Below, piece by piece: positions 48,837-60,700 of a stretch of 64,000 nt of DNA. The notes under the pieces were generated by a model. The model was not told the DNA's origin. It searched no databases and worked only from the letters and a program-made list of their open reading frames with translations. Origin of the DNA: Chelatococcus sp. (GTDB lineage: Bacteria; Pseudomonadota; Alphaproteobacteria; Rhizobiales; Beijerinckiaceae); the NCBI GenBank assembly GCA_003248805.1, contig QFQY01000018.1, positions 17,085-81,084 on the forward strand, given 5' to 3'. The translations under genes and the position numbers were made by a program. The stretch's first letter is position 1; each line of letters starts with the position of its first letter.

Positions 48837-50180
48837 CTATTCGCCGGGCCTCAGCACCGGCGAGCGGACGCGAACCCGGGCGCGACCGAGATAGTAGAGC
48901 ATCGTGCCCTGCAGGACGGAGAACAGGATGTTCCCTTCGATGTTCCAGTGCGGCATCGTCGCGAGGTTGAACAGCAGGAAGCCGATCTGCGCCAGCAGCA
49001 GCTGGTGGCGCATGAACGGGTCCCGCACGCTGAACGTGCCGGCGAGGAAGGTGCCCCACACCGTCAGCAGGGCGAACAGGCCCACCGCGCCGAGCTCGTA
49101 GAGATACGAGACCATCGTGTTGTGGGCATATTTGATGAAGGTGCCGACCCAGCCGTTGGGTCCGTAGCCGAACAGAAGCTGCAGATCGCCTCCGTTCAGA
49201 TAGCCCTGGATATAGTGAGCCCAGATGAAGAGCCGTCCGGACAGCACCTTCTGGTCGTCCATGAGGTAGTCGCTCGGCGGCTTGATGAAGCGCCCGGTGT
49301 CGAAGATCAGCGTTCCGAGATCGGCGAAGCGCTCACCCAGGCTGCCGCCGGCGAAGACCACGAGGACGAGAAGGATCGGCATCGCCATCACGAGGATGAA
49401 GCCGCGACTCTTGCGCTCGAACCGCGCCACGCCTTCATACATGAAGGTCCCCACCAGCAGAGGCAGGACGGAGACGATCGCGGTACGGTAGTTCGCGAGC
49501 AGGATGCCGACGATACCCATGAAGATCAGCCCCGCCTTCAGCGCGAAGTTGAGGCCGTTGTTGAGATAGACCGCCAGCACGAAGGTCACGATCATGATCG
49601 AGAACGCGGCCTCGTGCGCATAGCCGCCGATATAGCTCAGCGCATTCGCGCCCTCGGTGTCCTTGCCGAGACCGAGCGGAATCGAGAGGAACTGGAAGAC
49701 GAAGATCGGAGCGTAGCAATACGCGACCAGGGTCAGGATCCGGTTCGGACCGACCTTCTCCATCGCGTCCCGCATCGCCGCGACGAGCACGATGACGTAG
49801 CCCCACTTGAAGAACATGTCGATCGCGCCGCTCGCCGTGCCATTGATCACCGAGCTGATGATCATCACCGCCAGCAGAGCGTAGATCGGCATGATCCAGC
49901 GCTGCGAGAAGCTGCGGCGGCTGATGATGAGCAGGCCGGCGCCGACCGTCGCGACCGACAGCAAGGCGTTGATCGAGAAACTGCCGATGAGCGGCTTGAA
50001 CGTCACGAAGTGATAGGCGCCGGACATCACCCGGAGCCAGACGGCGGTCACCAGGAAGCAGCCGGCGAGGCTCCCGGCCCGACGCAGCAAAAGAACCAGC
50101 ATGACGAGGAAAACCCCCGTCATCACCAGGAGAATGGGAAGCGGCAGCAGCGGGACTTTTGCGGCGTCTAGCCCGTCCAT
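48837..50180 (-). CDS. Wzy/O-antigen-ligase-like polysaccharide polymerase
   Basis: A 447-residue membrane protein with about 11-12 helices and a larger periplasmic loop near residues 290-350 (LSGRLFIWAHYIQGYLNGGD, GYGPNGWVGTFIKYAHNTMV). The GRxxxW ... HN pattern is typical of O-antigen ligase and polymerase (PF04932-like) proteins. In this locus it should join flipped repeat units. It lies between the wza-like and a GT4 gene in the same direction. Confidence 0.85.
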   Translation of the reverse strand: MDGLDAAKVPLLPLPILLVMTGVFLVMLVLLLRRAGSLAGCFLVTAVWLRVMSGAYHFVTFKPLIGSFSINALLSVATVGAGLLIISRRSFSQRWIMPIYALLAVMIISSVINGTASGAIDMFFKWGYVIVLVAAMRDAMEKVGPNRILTLVAYCYAPIFVFQFLSIPLGLGKDTEGANALSYIGGYAHEAAFSIMIVTFVLAVYLNNGLNFALKAGLIFMGIVGILLANYRTAIVSVLPLLVGTFMYEGVARFERKSRGFILVMAMPILLVLVVFAGGSLGERFADLGTLIFDTGRFIKPPSDYLMDDQKVLSGRLFIWAHYIQGYLNGGDLQLLFGYGPNGWVGTFIKYAHNTMVSYLYELGAVGLFALLTVWGTFLAGTFSVRDPFMRHQLLLAQIGFLLFNLATMPHWNIEGNILFSVLQGTMLYYLGRARVRVRSPVLRPGE

Positions 50181-50235
50181 TGCGTCTTTCCGTTGTGGCG
50201 GGAGCCCGCGCTCCCGCCTGGTCGTGACGGCCGGC

Positions 50236-51456
50236 TCAGAAGTCGTTGGCCCGCCGGGCGTTGTAGACGCTCGAGGTTCCCTGGGCGATCGGCCCGGTCA
50301 CCGCTCCGACGATCTGCAGAACCTTGAGCAGCTCGGCCGATTCCGAGTCGGCGATGTAGATCACGTCCTTGTCGCGGACCTCGAAGCGCCGCGCCGCGAA
50401 CAGGCCTGTCGGCTCGGCCAGGTTTGCCTTGTAGATCGTCGGAATCACGTGCTGCGACGGGTCGAAGCGCGACAGGTCGGCACCGAGGTGCTCGAGCAGG
50501 CTGCGCGGCTCCCCGCGATAGAGATAGACATAGCCGGGATGCGCGCGCGCATCGGCCAGGCCGCCACCCGCGCCGAGCGCCTCGGCGAGCGCCAGACGCT
50601 CGGCCGGGAAGATCACCCGGCTCTGCGTCCCGGTCGCACCGAGGATCGTGTAGGCGCGCACCTCGCGAGACACGTACACCGTGTCGCCCGGGCGTACGAA
50701 GACGTTCTCTTCCGGCGCCTTCACGAGACGATCGAACGGCACGCGGACCGAGCGGCCGCCGCGCTGCAGCGTGACGAAGCTCTCATAGCCCTGGTTCTTG
50801 ATGCCGCCGGCGCGCGAAATCATGTCCACGATGCGCTCGCCGGCCTGGCTCACGGCAAAACGACCGGCCTGGTTGACCTCGCCCAGGACGGACACCTCGC
50901 TGGCACGCTGCGTCACGAGCGTGATGAAGACCTGCGGCTCGACCGCCCTGTCCTTCAGCTTGTCCTCGATCTCCCTCTGGACGCTCTCGGCGTTGCGTCC
51001 GGCGATCCGCACGGTGCCGGCATAGGGCACGCGGATATCGCCGGCGGCATCCACCGTCTGCTGCGGCAGCTGCACGAAGTTGCCCGGGCGTCCCGCGGCG
51101 CTCGCTTCCGGCACGAACAATCCGCCGCCGCCGCCGCCCGCGTTCTCGAAGATCGTGAGCTGGACCACGTCGCCACGGCCGAAGGGCACGTTCGGGACGC
51201 GCGTCTGCTGGGCGGCCGCGCCGAAGCTCTTCTGGAACGAGGAGAACGATGCGTCCGGCAGGCCCGAATCCGTCCGGACGGAGACGTCGAGGAGAACGAA
51301 TTTCCGCGACTCGCTGTCGGCAGACGCGGAGACCGTCGTCGTCGCCGCATCGATGATGGCGGCTCCACGAGGTCCCGATGCGGAAGTGCAGCCCGAACCG
51401 GCGATTCCAACAATGCAGGCAACTGCCAGGAGGGTCTTTGTACCGACGGACTGCAT
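50236..51456 (-). CDS. Outer-membrane polysaccharide export lipoprotein (Wza/OPX)
   Basis: A 406-residue exporter. Signal peptide II with lipobox GSGC (VGIAGSGCTS), then Poly_export domain (GRGDVVQLTIFENAGG, FVQLPQQTVDAAGDIRVPYA) and SLBB-like repeats (EVSVLGEVNQAGRFAVSQAG; YTILGATGTQSRVIFPAERL). It forms the outer-membrane channel with the Wzc-like protein. ATG 51456 is preceded by GAGGAG; the GTG at 51468 lies inside that signal. Confidence 0.93.
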   Translation of the reverse strand: MQSVGTKTLLAVACIVGIAGSGCTSASGPRGAAIIDAATTTVSASADSESRKFVLLDVSVRTDSGLPDASFSSFQKSFGAAAQQTRVPNVPFGRGDVVQLTIFENAGGGGGGLFVPEASAAGRPGNFVQLPQQTVDAAGDIRVPYAGTVRIAGRNAESVQREIEDKLKDRAVEPQVFITLVTQRASEVSVLGEVNQAGRFAVSQAGERIVDMISRAGGIKNQGYESFVTLQRGGRSVRVPFDRLVKAPEENVFVRPGDTVYVSREVRAYTILGATGTQSRVIFPAERLALAEALGAGGGLADARAHPGYVYLYRGEPRSLLEHLGADLSRFDPSQHVIPTIYKANLAEPTGLFAARRFEVRDKDVIYIADSESAELLKVLQIVGAVTGPIAQGTSSVYNARRANDF

Positions 51457-51664
51457 AAAACTCCTCACCTACCCTTCCGCCGTCAATATTCGCTATGAGC
51501 AGCGATGACTACCCCACGCGGCCGACTCGGCGCGTGTTGAGCCGCCTGTGTCGTGCGACGGCCACACCTGCCCGCTCCACAACGGCATGGCACCGGGCGA
51601 TACGATGAGCGCCCACGCTCGATTCTGGAGAACCTGTCGTATTTCATCTCGCCCCGGCCCGCGC

Positions 51665-51976
51665 TCACGACGCGGCTGTGGTCGGCGACATCGCGCGCCC
51701 ATGCTTCTCGTAGACGTCGCGCATGGCGCTGCGCGTCTGGGCCGCCTCGATGCTGTCGAGGCGCTCCGACAAGCCTCTCAGCGCCCGCCGCAGGCGTCGC
51801 GCGCGGACGAAGAGTCGCGCCGTGCTGAGCAGCAGGACCAACACGAGAATCGCCAGCAAAACGACAGAATAGGCGAGCAGATCAGGAGATGGCGGATAGG
51901 GAAAAGGTGGCAACAGCGAAAAAACGTCCGGCACGTCGCGCCCCCCGGTTTCAAAGATCGACCGTTCCGGTATCAT
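51665..51976 (-). CDS. Hypothetical single-span membrane protein
   Basis: A 103-residue protein with one strong transmembrane helix near residues 35-53 (LLAYSVVLLAILVLVLLLST) and a basic cytoplasmic amphipathic helix (LFVRARRLRRALRGLSERLD). No family recognised. An internal GTG (VPDVFSLL) has GGGGGG upstream and could be the true start. It lies just upstream of the wza-like gene on the same strand. Confidence 0.55.
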   Translation of the reverse strand: MIPERSIFETGGRDVPDVFSLLPPFPYPPSPDLLAYSVVLLAILVLVLLLSTARLFVRARRLRRALRGLSERLDSIEAAQTRSAMRDVYEKHGRAMSPTTAAS

Positions 51977-52101
51977 GCCCGGAACGCCTAGAATTCTAAC
52001 GAACCGCGCTAACCATATCCAAAACAGGATCGCGCAACCAACGCGACCCAGCCGAGTTTTGTGCGATTTTGGCGTCCTGGCAATCGGCTTCGAAGGTTAT
52101 G

Positions 52102-53175
52102 ATGAAGACGCAAGTTGTCTCGATCCAGGTCCTGCGCGGCATAGCGGCTCTGCTCGTCGTCATCGCTCACGTCATCGAACACCCGTTGAAGCAGGATCCG
52201 GTCGCCGCGTTGATCACGGGCCGCTTCGGCGTCGAGATCTTTTTCGTCATCAGCGGCTTCATCATCGCCTTCGTGGCGGGCGCCGGCTCGTTCGAGCCGC
52301 GCAGCTTCGTCATCCGCCGCTTCATGCGCGTCGCGCCGATCTACTGGCTGTGCACGCTTCTCGTCTTCGCCCTCGCCTTCGTGGCGCCGGCACTGTTCAA
52401 GACCACCGTCGCGGATGTCGGGCACCTGCTGAAGTCGCTGGCTTTCATCCCCTCGGCCGATCCGACCAACCCGACCGACTGGCGGCCGCTGTTCAAGCTC
52501 GGCTGGACGCTGAATTACGAGATTTTCTTCTATCTCGTCATGGCGCTGCTCTTCTGGTGCGATTCCTCGCGCCAGCGGGCGATCCTGCTCACCGCCATCA
52601 TGTCGGCCCTGATGGTCGCGTCCTTCTTCGTGACGCCCCGCGGCAGCCTCTTCGCCTTCTACGCCAACCTCAACCTGCTGCCTTTCGTCTGCGGCGTGTG
52701 GCTGGCCGAGCTGCGCGGCGCCGGGCATTTCGAGCGCGGTGGCCCCAAGACCGCGATGCTCGCCACCGCGATCGCCGTGGTGCTGACCCTCGTGCTCTAT
52801 CAGCAGGAATTCCGCTCGCTGACGCAACCGGTCGGCCATGTCATCATGACCGCGGCGGCGGTCGCCATCGTCGCCGCCGGGCTGCTTTACGAGCGCTATG
52901 CGCGCGACGGGCATCTCTTCGGTCTGCGCACGGTCGGCGATGCCTCCTATTCGCTCTACCTGACCCACATGTTCGTCATCGGCGCCGCCTGGGCGGTCAT
53001 GCAGAAGCTGGGCTTCCATGGCGTCGCGGCCGTTATCGGCGGCGCCGTCACGGTGCTCGTCTGCGTCATCGTCGCGATCCTCTCCTTTCGCGTGGTCGAG
53101 GAGCCCTTCAACCGGCTCGGCCGGCGCCTCATCTCGAACGGCAAGCGCAAGAGCGGCGTCACCGCGCCGGCCTAG
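52102..53175 (+). CDS. Acyltransferase family 3 (OafA/ExoZ-like)
   Basis: A 357-residue membrane acyltransferase with about 10 helices. Typical features are IQVLRGIAALLVVIAHVIEH with the conserved Arg and His, FGVEIFFVISGFIIAF, FVIRRFMRVAPIYW, GWTLNYEIFFYL and SYSLYLTHMF. Members add acetyl or other acyl groups to exopolysaccharide or lipid-linked sugars (ExoZ in succinoglycan). GAAGG lies five nt before the second ATG (52102), preferred over ATG 52099 and the TTG at 52069. Confidence 0.9.
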   Translation: MKTQVVSIQVLRGIAALLVVIAHVIEHPLKQDPVAALITGRFGVEIFFVISGFIIAFVAGAGSFEPRSFVIRRFMRVAPIYWLCTLLVFALAFVAPALFKTTVADVGHLLKSLAFIPSADPTNPTDWRPLFKLGWTLNYEIFFYLVMALLFWCDSSRQRAILLTAIMSALMVASFFVTPRGSLFAFYANLNLLPFVCGVWLAELRGAGHFERGGPKTAMLATAIAVVLTLVLYQQEFRSLTQPVGHVIMTAAAVAIVAAGLLYERYARDGHLFGLRTVGDASYSLYLTHMFVIGAAWAVMQKLGFHGVAAVIGGAVTVLVCVIVAILSFRVVEEPFNRLGRRLISNGKRKSGVTAPA

Positions 53176-53177
53176 AG

Positions 53178-53224
53178 CGGCGGCCCGGAAGCCGGCATGC
53201 GGTTCTCGGGAAAGCCGATGCTGC
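53178..53224. repeat. Degenerate palindromic repeat, family GCATCGGCCCGAAAAGTGG
   Basis: GAGCGGCGGCCCGGAAGCCG ... GCGGTTCTCGGGAAAGCCGATGCT resembles the element at 54592-54637 in its right arm but the left arm is degenerate. It follows the acyltransferase stop codon. Confidence 0.5.
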
Positions 53225-53397
53225 GGCACGGGGCCGATCGCGACGCGCCGGGCAGGACGCATGGGCGGCGCCCTATCCGTCTGTTTTCGCGTCGGATTTG
53301 CACGAAGAGCGAAGCCCGCTCGTCGGTCCGGTGCAATAGCCGCCACAGCCGCGTGCCGGGCTGCCTGCGGCCTCCGACACGACACGGGACCTGAACG

Positions 53398-54591
53398 ATG
53401 ATCCTATCGCAACGCTCCGCCGCAGCCCGTGCCGCGGCCTTTCTGCTGGCTCTGGCGGGCTGCACCGGAGCGATCGCGCAGCCGCGCCCTGCGGCGCAGG
53501 CGGCCGAGGTCTTCGCCAGCCCCTCCGGCTCCGGCGGCCGCAGCGGCCGCTCGGCTGCGGACTCCGTTCCGCTGGAAGACGCGCTTCGGCTCGCGGCTAC
53601 TGCGGCTCGGCCGCTGCGGATCGTCATGGCGGCCGGGAGCTACGACCTGTCTGGAATGGGCACCGTCCAGTTGAGGGAGGGCAGCGGCCCGTTGGTGATC
53701 GAGGGAGCGGGCGATGCGACGAGGCTGGTCGGAGACCATCGCCCGGGCAGCCGCGGTGGCGCCGCGGTCTTCACGCTCGCGCGCAGCAACGTCACCTTCC
53801 GCAATTTCTCCGTCAGCCGTGTCCTGCGCCTGATCGACGTTCCCAACGGCGCCACCGCAGGCCAGATCACGATCAGTCACGTCGCGATTGCCGATGTCCG
53901 CGACGGCATCGTCATCGACCGGGACAAGCAGCTGGTCGCGCGAGGCTGGCGCATCGAGGATGTCCGCATCGACCGTCACGAGCGCGTCGGAATCCGGCTC
54001 GCGGGCACGCGCACGGGCCAGATCGCGATCCGCCGCACGAAGATCGACGGAGGCGGCGCTTCCGCGCCGAGCGATTGCTTCAAGGGCGGCATCCAGCTCC
54101 TGCAGGGCGTGAGCGACGTCACGATCGAGAATGTCGAGGTGCGCGGCAATATCGGCTGCGAGAAGGCCCATTATCAGCAGGGCGACGGCATCGAGATCGA
54201 CGACAGGCAGGCCGCGCCCCAGAGGATCACGCTGCGCAAGGTCGTCTCCGCCGGCAATCGCGACGGCAACTTCGATCTCAAGGCGCGCGACGTGGTGCTG
54301 GAGGACGTCGTCGCGCGGATGGAGGGCCTGTCGCGCTACGGCTTCCGGATGTGGAACTACGACTACAGTTGCGTGAACTGCCGCGTCGAGGGCCAGGCCC
54401 GTGAAGAGCCCGGCAGCGGCGGCATCCAGCTCGTCAATGCGCGGCTGCGGCTGCGAAACGGCGGAGCGGGCGACGTCGCGAGCCTGATCCGCTGCGGCGA
54501 CCGCGAGAAGCGGCCATCGTCCGTGTACACGATCGAGACGGCCGGGCGCCCGCCCCTGACGGCGACCTGCCCGCCGCCCAAGCGGAACTAA
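53398..54591 (+). CDS. Exported beta-helix (pectate-lyase-like) lipoprotein
   Basis: A 397-residue protein with signal peptide and lipobox LAGC (FLLALAGCTGAIA), then a right-handed parallel beta-helix: GSYDLSGMGTVQLREGSGPL, SNVTFRNFSVSRVLRLIDVP, DGIVIDRDKQLVARGWRIED, NRDGNFDLKARDVVLEDVVA and SRYGFRMWNYDYSC. The last two blocks match TDAGYDLKSQNTVLIRAVAE and RNFRVWG of the protein at 31992, so the three beta-helix proteins here are paralogues. The route is Sec instead of type I. It may process the polysaccharide in the periplasm or at the outer membrane; lyase or epimerase activity is inferred. Confidence 0.82.
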   Translation: MILSQRSAAARAAAFLLALAGCTGAIAQPRPAAQAAEVFASPSGSGGRSGRSAADSVPLEDALRLAATAARPLRIVMAAGSYDLSGMGTVQLREGSGPLVIEGAGDATRLVGDHRPGSRGGAAVFTLARSNVTFRNFSVSRVLRLIDVPNGATAGQITISHVAIADVRDGIVIDRDKQLVARGWRIEDVRIDRHERVGIRLAGTRTGQIAIRRTKIDGGGASAPSDCFKGGIQLLQGVSDVTIENVEVRGNIGCEKAHYQQGDGIEIDDRQAAPQRITLRKVVSAGNRDGNFDLKARDVVLEDVVARMEGLSRYGFRMWNYDYSCVNCRVEGQAREEPGSGGIQLVNARLRLRNGGAGDVASLIRCGDREKRPSSVYTIETAGRPPLTATCPPPKRN

Positions 54592-54637
54592 AGCATCGGC
54601 CCGAAAAGTGGATTGCGGCTTTCGGGAAGCCGATGCT
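54592..54637. repeat. Palindromic intergenic repeat, family GCATCGGCCCGAAAAGTGG
   Basis: AGCATCGGCCCGAAAAGTGG and GGCTTTCGGGAAGCCGATGCT form an imperfect hairpin directly after the stop codon of the beta-helix gene. It is like the CCCGAAAAGTGG/TTTTCGGG repeats dispersed in Bradyrhizobium and relatives, and may act as a terminator. Confidence 0.75.
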
Positions 54638-54715
54638 GAACGACGAGACGGAGCATCGGACCGGACAGTATGCGGTCCGATGGCCCGGCGCCCCGGTAGC
54701 CTTTCGCACGGCCGC

Positions 54716-57700
54716 TCAGAGCACGAAGTCCGTCGCTCCGAGCGCAGGCTTGCCGTGGAACACCAGTTCGAAATCGGCGACGCCGTCGCCATTGACGTCG
54801 CCTTGCACCCGGGTCGTCGCCGGATCCCCGTTCTCGACACGCAACTGCCCCGCGACGCGACCGAAAACCGCGTCTCCGATGAAGGAGAACGCCTGGTTGC
54901 CGCCCAGGCGGGTCGAGGCGTCGATGGTCGACAGATCGACACGGTCGACGCCTGCGACGAAATCGGCGATGGCATCGGCCGTGGAACCGAGCCCGATCTC
55001 GGCGATAGCGTCGAAATCGAAGACATCCGCTCCGGCACCGCCGGCGAGTTCGTCCCGGCCGAGGCCGCCGATGATCAGGTCGGCCTCCGCGCTGCCGGTG
55101 ATGGTGTCCGCCCCGTCTCCGCCGCTGATCCAGCGAATGCCGCTGACCGCGATGCCGGTGAGATCGATGACGTCGGCGCCGGCTGTCCCGACGATCTTCA
55201 CATTCGTGAACCCGGCGGCCGAAACCTCCTCGACGCCGGTCACCGTGCCCCAGACCAGCACGGAATCGTTGCGGTCGGCGCGGATCGCGTCATAGCCCTC
55301 GCCCCCCTCGATCACGTCGCGGCCCGAGAGATCGTAGAAGAGGAAGACATCGTTGCCGCCGCCGCCCGCGAGCCTGTCGTCGCCTGCGCCGCCGATGATG
55401 ACGTCGTCGCCCGCGCTGCCGATGATCGTGTCGTCGCCGCCATCGCCCGAAATGCGGGTGATGCCGTTGAGCGTGGTCGCGCTGAAATCGAGGATATCGG
55501 CCTCGGCAGAGCCCCGGATCGCCACTCCGGCAAGCCCGTTGGCGGTGATCAGCTCCACGCCCGAGACCGAATGCAGCCCGATGATCGCGTTGCGCGCCGT
55601 CGCGACGATCTGGTCGAACCCAGCGCCGCCATCGATCGTGTCGAAGCCATCGGTCCGGCCCGTCACCTTGACGATATCGTCCCCGTCGCCGGTCGAGATG
55701 ATGTCGTCACCCGCACCGCCGGTCACCGTGTCGGCACCGCCCTCCGTCGACAGCGTGTCATCGCCCGCTCCGCCGGTGACCGTCCAGTTCTCGTTCGTCA
55801 TGGCGGAGAAGACATCGGCGCCGTCGGTGCCGGAATAGACCTCCGGCCGATCGGTCAGTTGCACCGAAACGACCTGCTGGCTGCTCAGCCCATGCGTGTC
55901 GGTGATCTGGACCAGCAACTCATGCGACGACGCCGTCTCGAAATCGAGCGGCCCGCCCGCGACGCTGAGCACCCCGGTCACGGCATCGATAGAGAACCGC
56001 CCGCCGGCATCGTCGAGCAGCATGTAGCTCACCGCGTCGCCGGCATCGGGATCGGTCCCCTTGACGCTTCCCGCCACCGTGCCGGGACCCGATCCTTCGG
56101 CAATCGTCGCGCCGATGGCGGAGACCACGATCGGCGCCTCGTTCACATCGGCGACAGCCACGGTGAAGCCCTGGCGCAGGCTCCCGCCATGGGCATTCGT
56201 CACCGAGACGACGATGGGGTGGCTCGTCAGCGTCTCGAAATCGAGCATTGCGCCCGGCACGACGCTGAGTGCGCCGGTCACAGGATCGATCGCGAAACGC
56301 CCGCCCGCATCGTCGATCAGCGCGTAGGTGAGGACGGCCCCCGGCTCGGGGTCGCTCCCGGAGGCGACACCGACCTGCGTACCGCCGGCCGCATTCTCGG
56401 CGACCAGTGAGCCGATCAGGGCGAGGCCGGTCGGAATCGCACCCGAAGCGGCCGGAAAACGGACATCGCTCGTGCCGGCCACGCTGCCGAGGCGGCTGTA
56501 GACGTAATAATCGACCCCGTCATGGACGACCTTGCCGTCATATTCGAGCGAGGTCACGCGGCTATTGTCCGGCGCTGTGACGGTGATCTTGGCGGGCGTC
56601 AGGTTGAGCACCCCGCCCTGGCCGAAGACGATGATCCCGTCATTGTTGCTGTCGGGGATCTTGTTCGTCGTGACGAGCAGGTCCTTTCCGCCGAAATTGA
56701 CGATCGAGAGCGCGCCCGAAACACCGCCGGGGCGGGTGTCGACGATGAAGCTGTTGCTCGCCAGATCCGGCGAGTCGCCCTTGAAGGGATCGGGCGCCTC
56801 GACGGCCAGGGTGAAGCTGCGGGTCAGGCTCGCGCCCGCGGCGTCGCGGACCTCTATACCGACCTCATAGCTTCCTGGTGCGAGAACCGCCCCCGCGGCG
56901 ACACGCAGCTCCCCGCTCGCCGGATCGATCGAGAAGCGACCGCCCGCAGCGTCGACGAGCCGGTAGGACAGGCTGTCGCCGCCGTCCGGATCGGTGCCTG
57001 TCGCGGTCCCGACGAGCGTTCCCGGAGCCGCATCCGCCGGGATGGGACTGTTCGAGAGCACAAGCTCCGTCGGCGCCTCGTTCACATCTGCAACAGCGAT
57101 CTCGAAGCTGCGCGTCAGGCTCAGCCCCTGCGCATCCTCGACCCGCACGCCGAGCGACAGCGTCGGCGCGGTCTCGTGATCGAACACCGCGCCCGCCACC
57201 GTCGTGACCACGCCCGTCGCGGCGTCGATGGCGAAGCGGCCGCCGGCATCGTCGATGAGCGTATAGTGCAGCGTCTCGCCCGCATCGGGGTCGATGCCAG
57301 ACACGGTGCCCACCACCACGCCGCCGCCCGCCGTCTCGGCGACCGAGCCGCCGGCCAGCGTAAGCTCCGTCGGCGCCTCGTTCACGTCCGAGACAGAGAG
57401 GCTGAAGGTTTCCGAATAGGTCAGGCCGCCGGCGTCGCTGACGACGATCGTCACCGCGACGGAAGGCTCGCTCTCATGGTCGAAGACGGCATCCGGAGCC
57501 GTGCTCAGCACGCCGCTTAGCGGATCGATCGTGAAGCGCCCGCCAGCGTCATCGGCGAGGCTGTAGGTGAAGATGGTGCCGGGGGCGTCATGGCCGAGCG
57601 CCGTCCCGATCACCGTGCCGCCCGGCGCGTCTTCCGCGAAGCTGTCGCCGGACAGGGAAATATCGTCGGGCGGCCGCGCCAGGATGAGCTCGATCAGCGC

Positions 57701-60700
57701 GCCTTCGCTCACCGGGCCGTCGGCGAAAACGAAGGTTTCGACCTCGCGGACCGTATCGGTGCCATCCGGCGCCCCCAGGCGCAGGTCGCTGACGACGATC
57801 GCCCCGTCGACCAGCGAAAATGCGTAGTCGGCGAGCGCACCGCTGAAGACGGCGGTGTCGAGCTCGGCGCCGCCCAGGATCAGGTCGTCGCCCGCGCCGC
57901 CGATCAGGATGTCGGCGCCGCCGCCGCCGGAGAGTTGGTCAGCATCGCCGCCGCCCTCGAGACGGTTGGCGTTGTCGTCGCCGGTCAGCCGATCTGCCCG
58001 CGCCGAGCCGACCAGGTTCTCGATGCTGACATAGCTGTCGCCCTGCGCCTCGCCGGCAAGCCCGACGCCGGCTGAGAGATCCGCCACCACGCCGAGCGCG
58101 CTCAGCGCATAAGATGCCGTGTCGTTGCCTTCGCCGCCGTCGAGCCGGTCCGCCCCGCCACGGCCGATCAGCACGTCGTTGCCCTCGCCCCCGAACAGCT
58201 GGTCGCCGACGGACGCTCCCGAGATCTGGTTGTCGAGCGCGTTGCCGATACCGGTGAACGACCGGGTGCCGGTGTGGATCAGGTTCTCGACATTCTCGCC
58301 GAGCGTATAACTGGCCAACGTCGTCCGCACGGTGTCGATTCCGGCGTCGGCGGCCTCGATCACCTGATCGGTCAGGACATCGACGACATAGCTGTCGTTG
58401 CCGTTTCCGCCCTCCAGCCAGTCGGTTCCGGCGCCGCCATCGAGATAGTCGTCACCGTCGAGTCCGTACAGCGCGTCGGCGCCACCGCGCCCGTAGAAGG
58501 TCTCGGCGCCGCTGGAGCCCGTTATGCTGTCGCTGTAATCGGAGCCGCTGACCTGGGCGACGTCGTAGAGCACGTCGCCCTCGGCATCGCCGCCCAGATT
58601 GACGTTCGTCGTCAGGTTGAGGGTGATGGCCGCCTTGGACTTGGAATAGTCGGCCGCATTGACGCCGGCACCGCCATAGAAGGTATCGGCGCCGAGGGAC
58701 CCGGCCATGCGGTCATTGCCTTCGAAACCATAGAAGGTCTCGCTGCCGGCAGAGCCGACGAAGCCGTTGGCCAGCGTATTGCCGAGCCCGAGGAAACTGC
58801 CCGTGCCGGTATAGGTCAGGCCTTCGACATTGGCGCCGAGGGTATATTCGGCGAGAGCCGTCGAGACGCGGTCGCTACCGCCGCCGGCCTCCTCGACGAC
58901 GACGTCATCGAGGGAATCGACGACGTAGAGATCGTCCCCCGCGCCACCAATCAGGATGTCGTCGCCGCCGCCGCCATCGAGCGTGTCTTTGCCAGCCCCG
59001 CCTTCCAGCCGGTTGGCGTTGCCGTCGCCGGTCAGCGCGTCGTCGCCGGCCGTGCCGATGACGTCCTCGATGCCGGAGAGCGTGTCGCCTGCGGCATCGC
59101 CGCCGCTGCCGAGCCCTGTCGCGAGGTTGACCGTTACCGGCGCAGCGCTCGCCGAGTAATCAGCAAGGTCGCGGCCTCCGCCGCCGACAATCGCATCCGC
59201 GCCCGCTCCGCCGACGAAGCGCTCATCCGCGTCGCTGCCGGTGAGCGTGTCGGCATGGGCCGAGCCCACGAGCACCTCGATACCCGCGAGCGTGTCGCCT
59301 TCGGCGTCGCCGCCGGTGCCGGTGCCCGCCGCGAGGTCGACGGAGACGCCGGCCGCGCTGGCAGAGTAATCCGCCGTGTCGATCCCCTCTCCGCCGAAAA
59401 GCCCGTCCGCCCCTGCGCCGCCGATCAGGATATTGTCGAGCGCATCGCCGTGGAGGCTGTCGGCGGCGTGCGAGCCGATCAGCCGCTCGATGCTCCGCAG
59501 GATGTCGCCTTCGGCGTCGCCGCCGCTGCCGCTCTCTCCGGACAGGAAAACGGTGACACCCTCGGCGCTGCCGGAGTAGTCCGCCGTGTCGATCCCTGCC
59601 CCTCCATCCATCGTGTCGGCACCGGCGCCGCCGATGAGCAGGTCCGCGCCGGCGTCGCCGGTGAGCGTGTCGTCGCCGCCCGCGCCGTCCAGCACGAGAA
59701 CGCCGGCACCGATCTTAAGCTCATCCGCATGGTTCGAGCCGATCACGATCTCCACGCCGGAGAGCACGTCCCCGGCCGCGTCGCCCGTTCCCGTTCCCGC
59801 GGCGAGATCGAGCACGATGCCCGACAGGCTCGACGCATAGGACACCGTGTCGAGGCCGGCGCCACCGACCAGGATGTCGGCGCCGCCGCCCCCGATCAGC
59901 AGGTCGTTGCCGGCGCCGCCCTCGAGCCGCTCGTCGGCATCGCGCCCGGCTAGGCTGTCGTCGAACGCCGTGCCGATCACGATCTCGATTCCGGAGAGCG
60001 TATCGCCCTCCGCGTCGCCGCCGGCCGCGACACCGGCCGCGAGATCGACCGAGACCGCCGACGCGCCGCCGGAATAGTCGGCCGTGTCGATCCCTTCGCC
60101 GCCGATCAGGATATCGGCGCCCGCACCACCGATCAGACGATCGTCGCCGTCGGCACCGTCGAGGCGATCCGCCCCTTCCCCGCCGAAGAAGACGTTCTCG
60201 CCCGCATCGCCGATCAGCGTGTCGTCGAAAGCGGTTCCGTAGAACATCTCGATTTCGGAGAACTGGTCGCCCTCGGCATCGCCGCCATGGCTTTCACCGG
60301 TCGTCAGGTCGATCGAGACCGCCTGCGACTGATAGCCGAAGTCGACCGTGTCGATGCCGCCGCCGCCGATGATCCGGTCGGCACCGGCCCCGCCCTGCAA
60401 AAGGTCGTCGCCATCGCCCCCGCGCAGGATGTCGGCATGGGCCGAGCCGAGCACGACCTCGATGCCGGACAGCGTGTCGCCCTCGGCGTCGCCGCCGCTT
60501 CCCGTACCGGCCGCGAGATCGACCTCGACGCCCGTGGCGCTGGCCGAATAATCGGCCATGTCGATGCCGGCGCCGCCGATCAGCGTATCGGCGCCGGCCC
60601 CGCCCACGAGGATATCGGCGCCGGCCCGGCCGTCGAGCACATCGTCGCCCTCCCCGCCGACGAGCAGATTGTCGCCCCCGTCCCCGCGCAGCGTATCGCT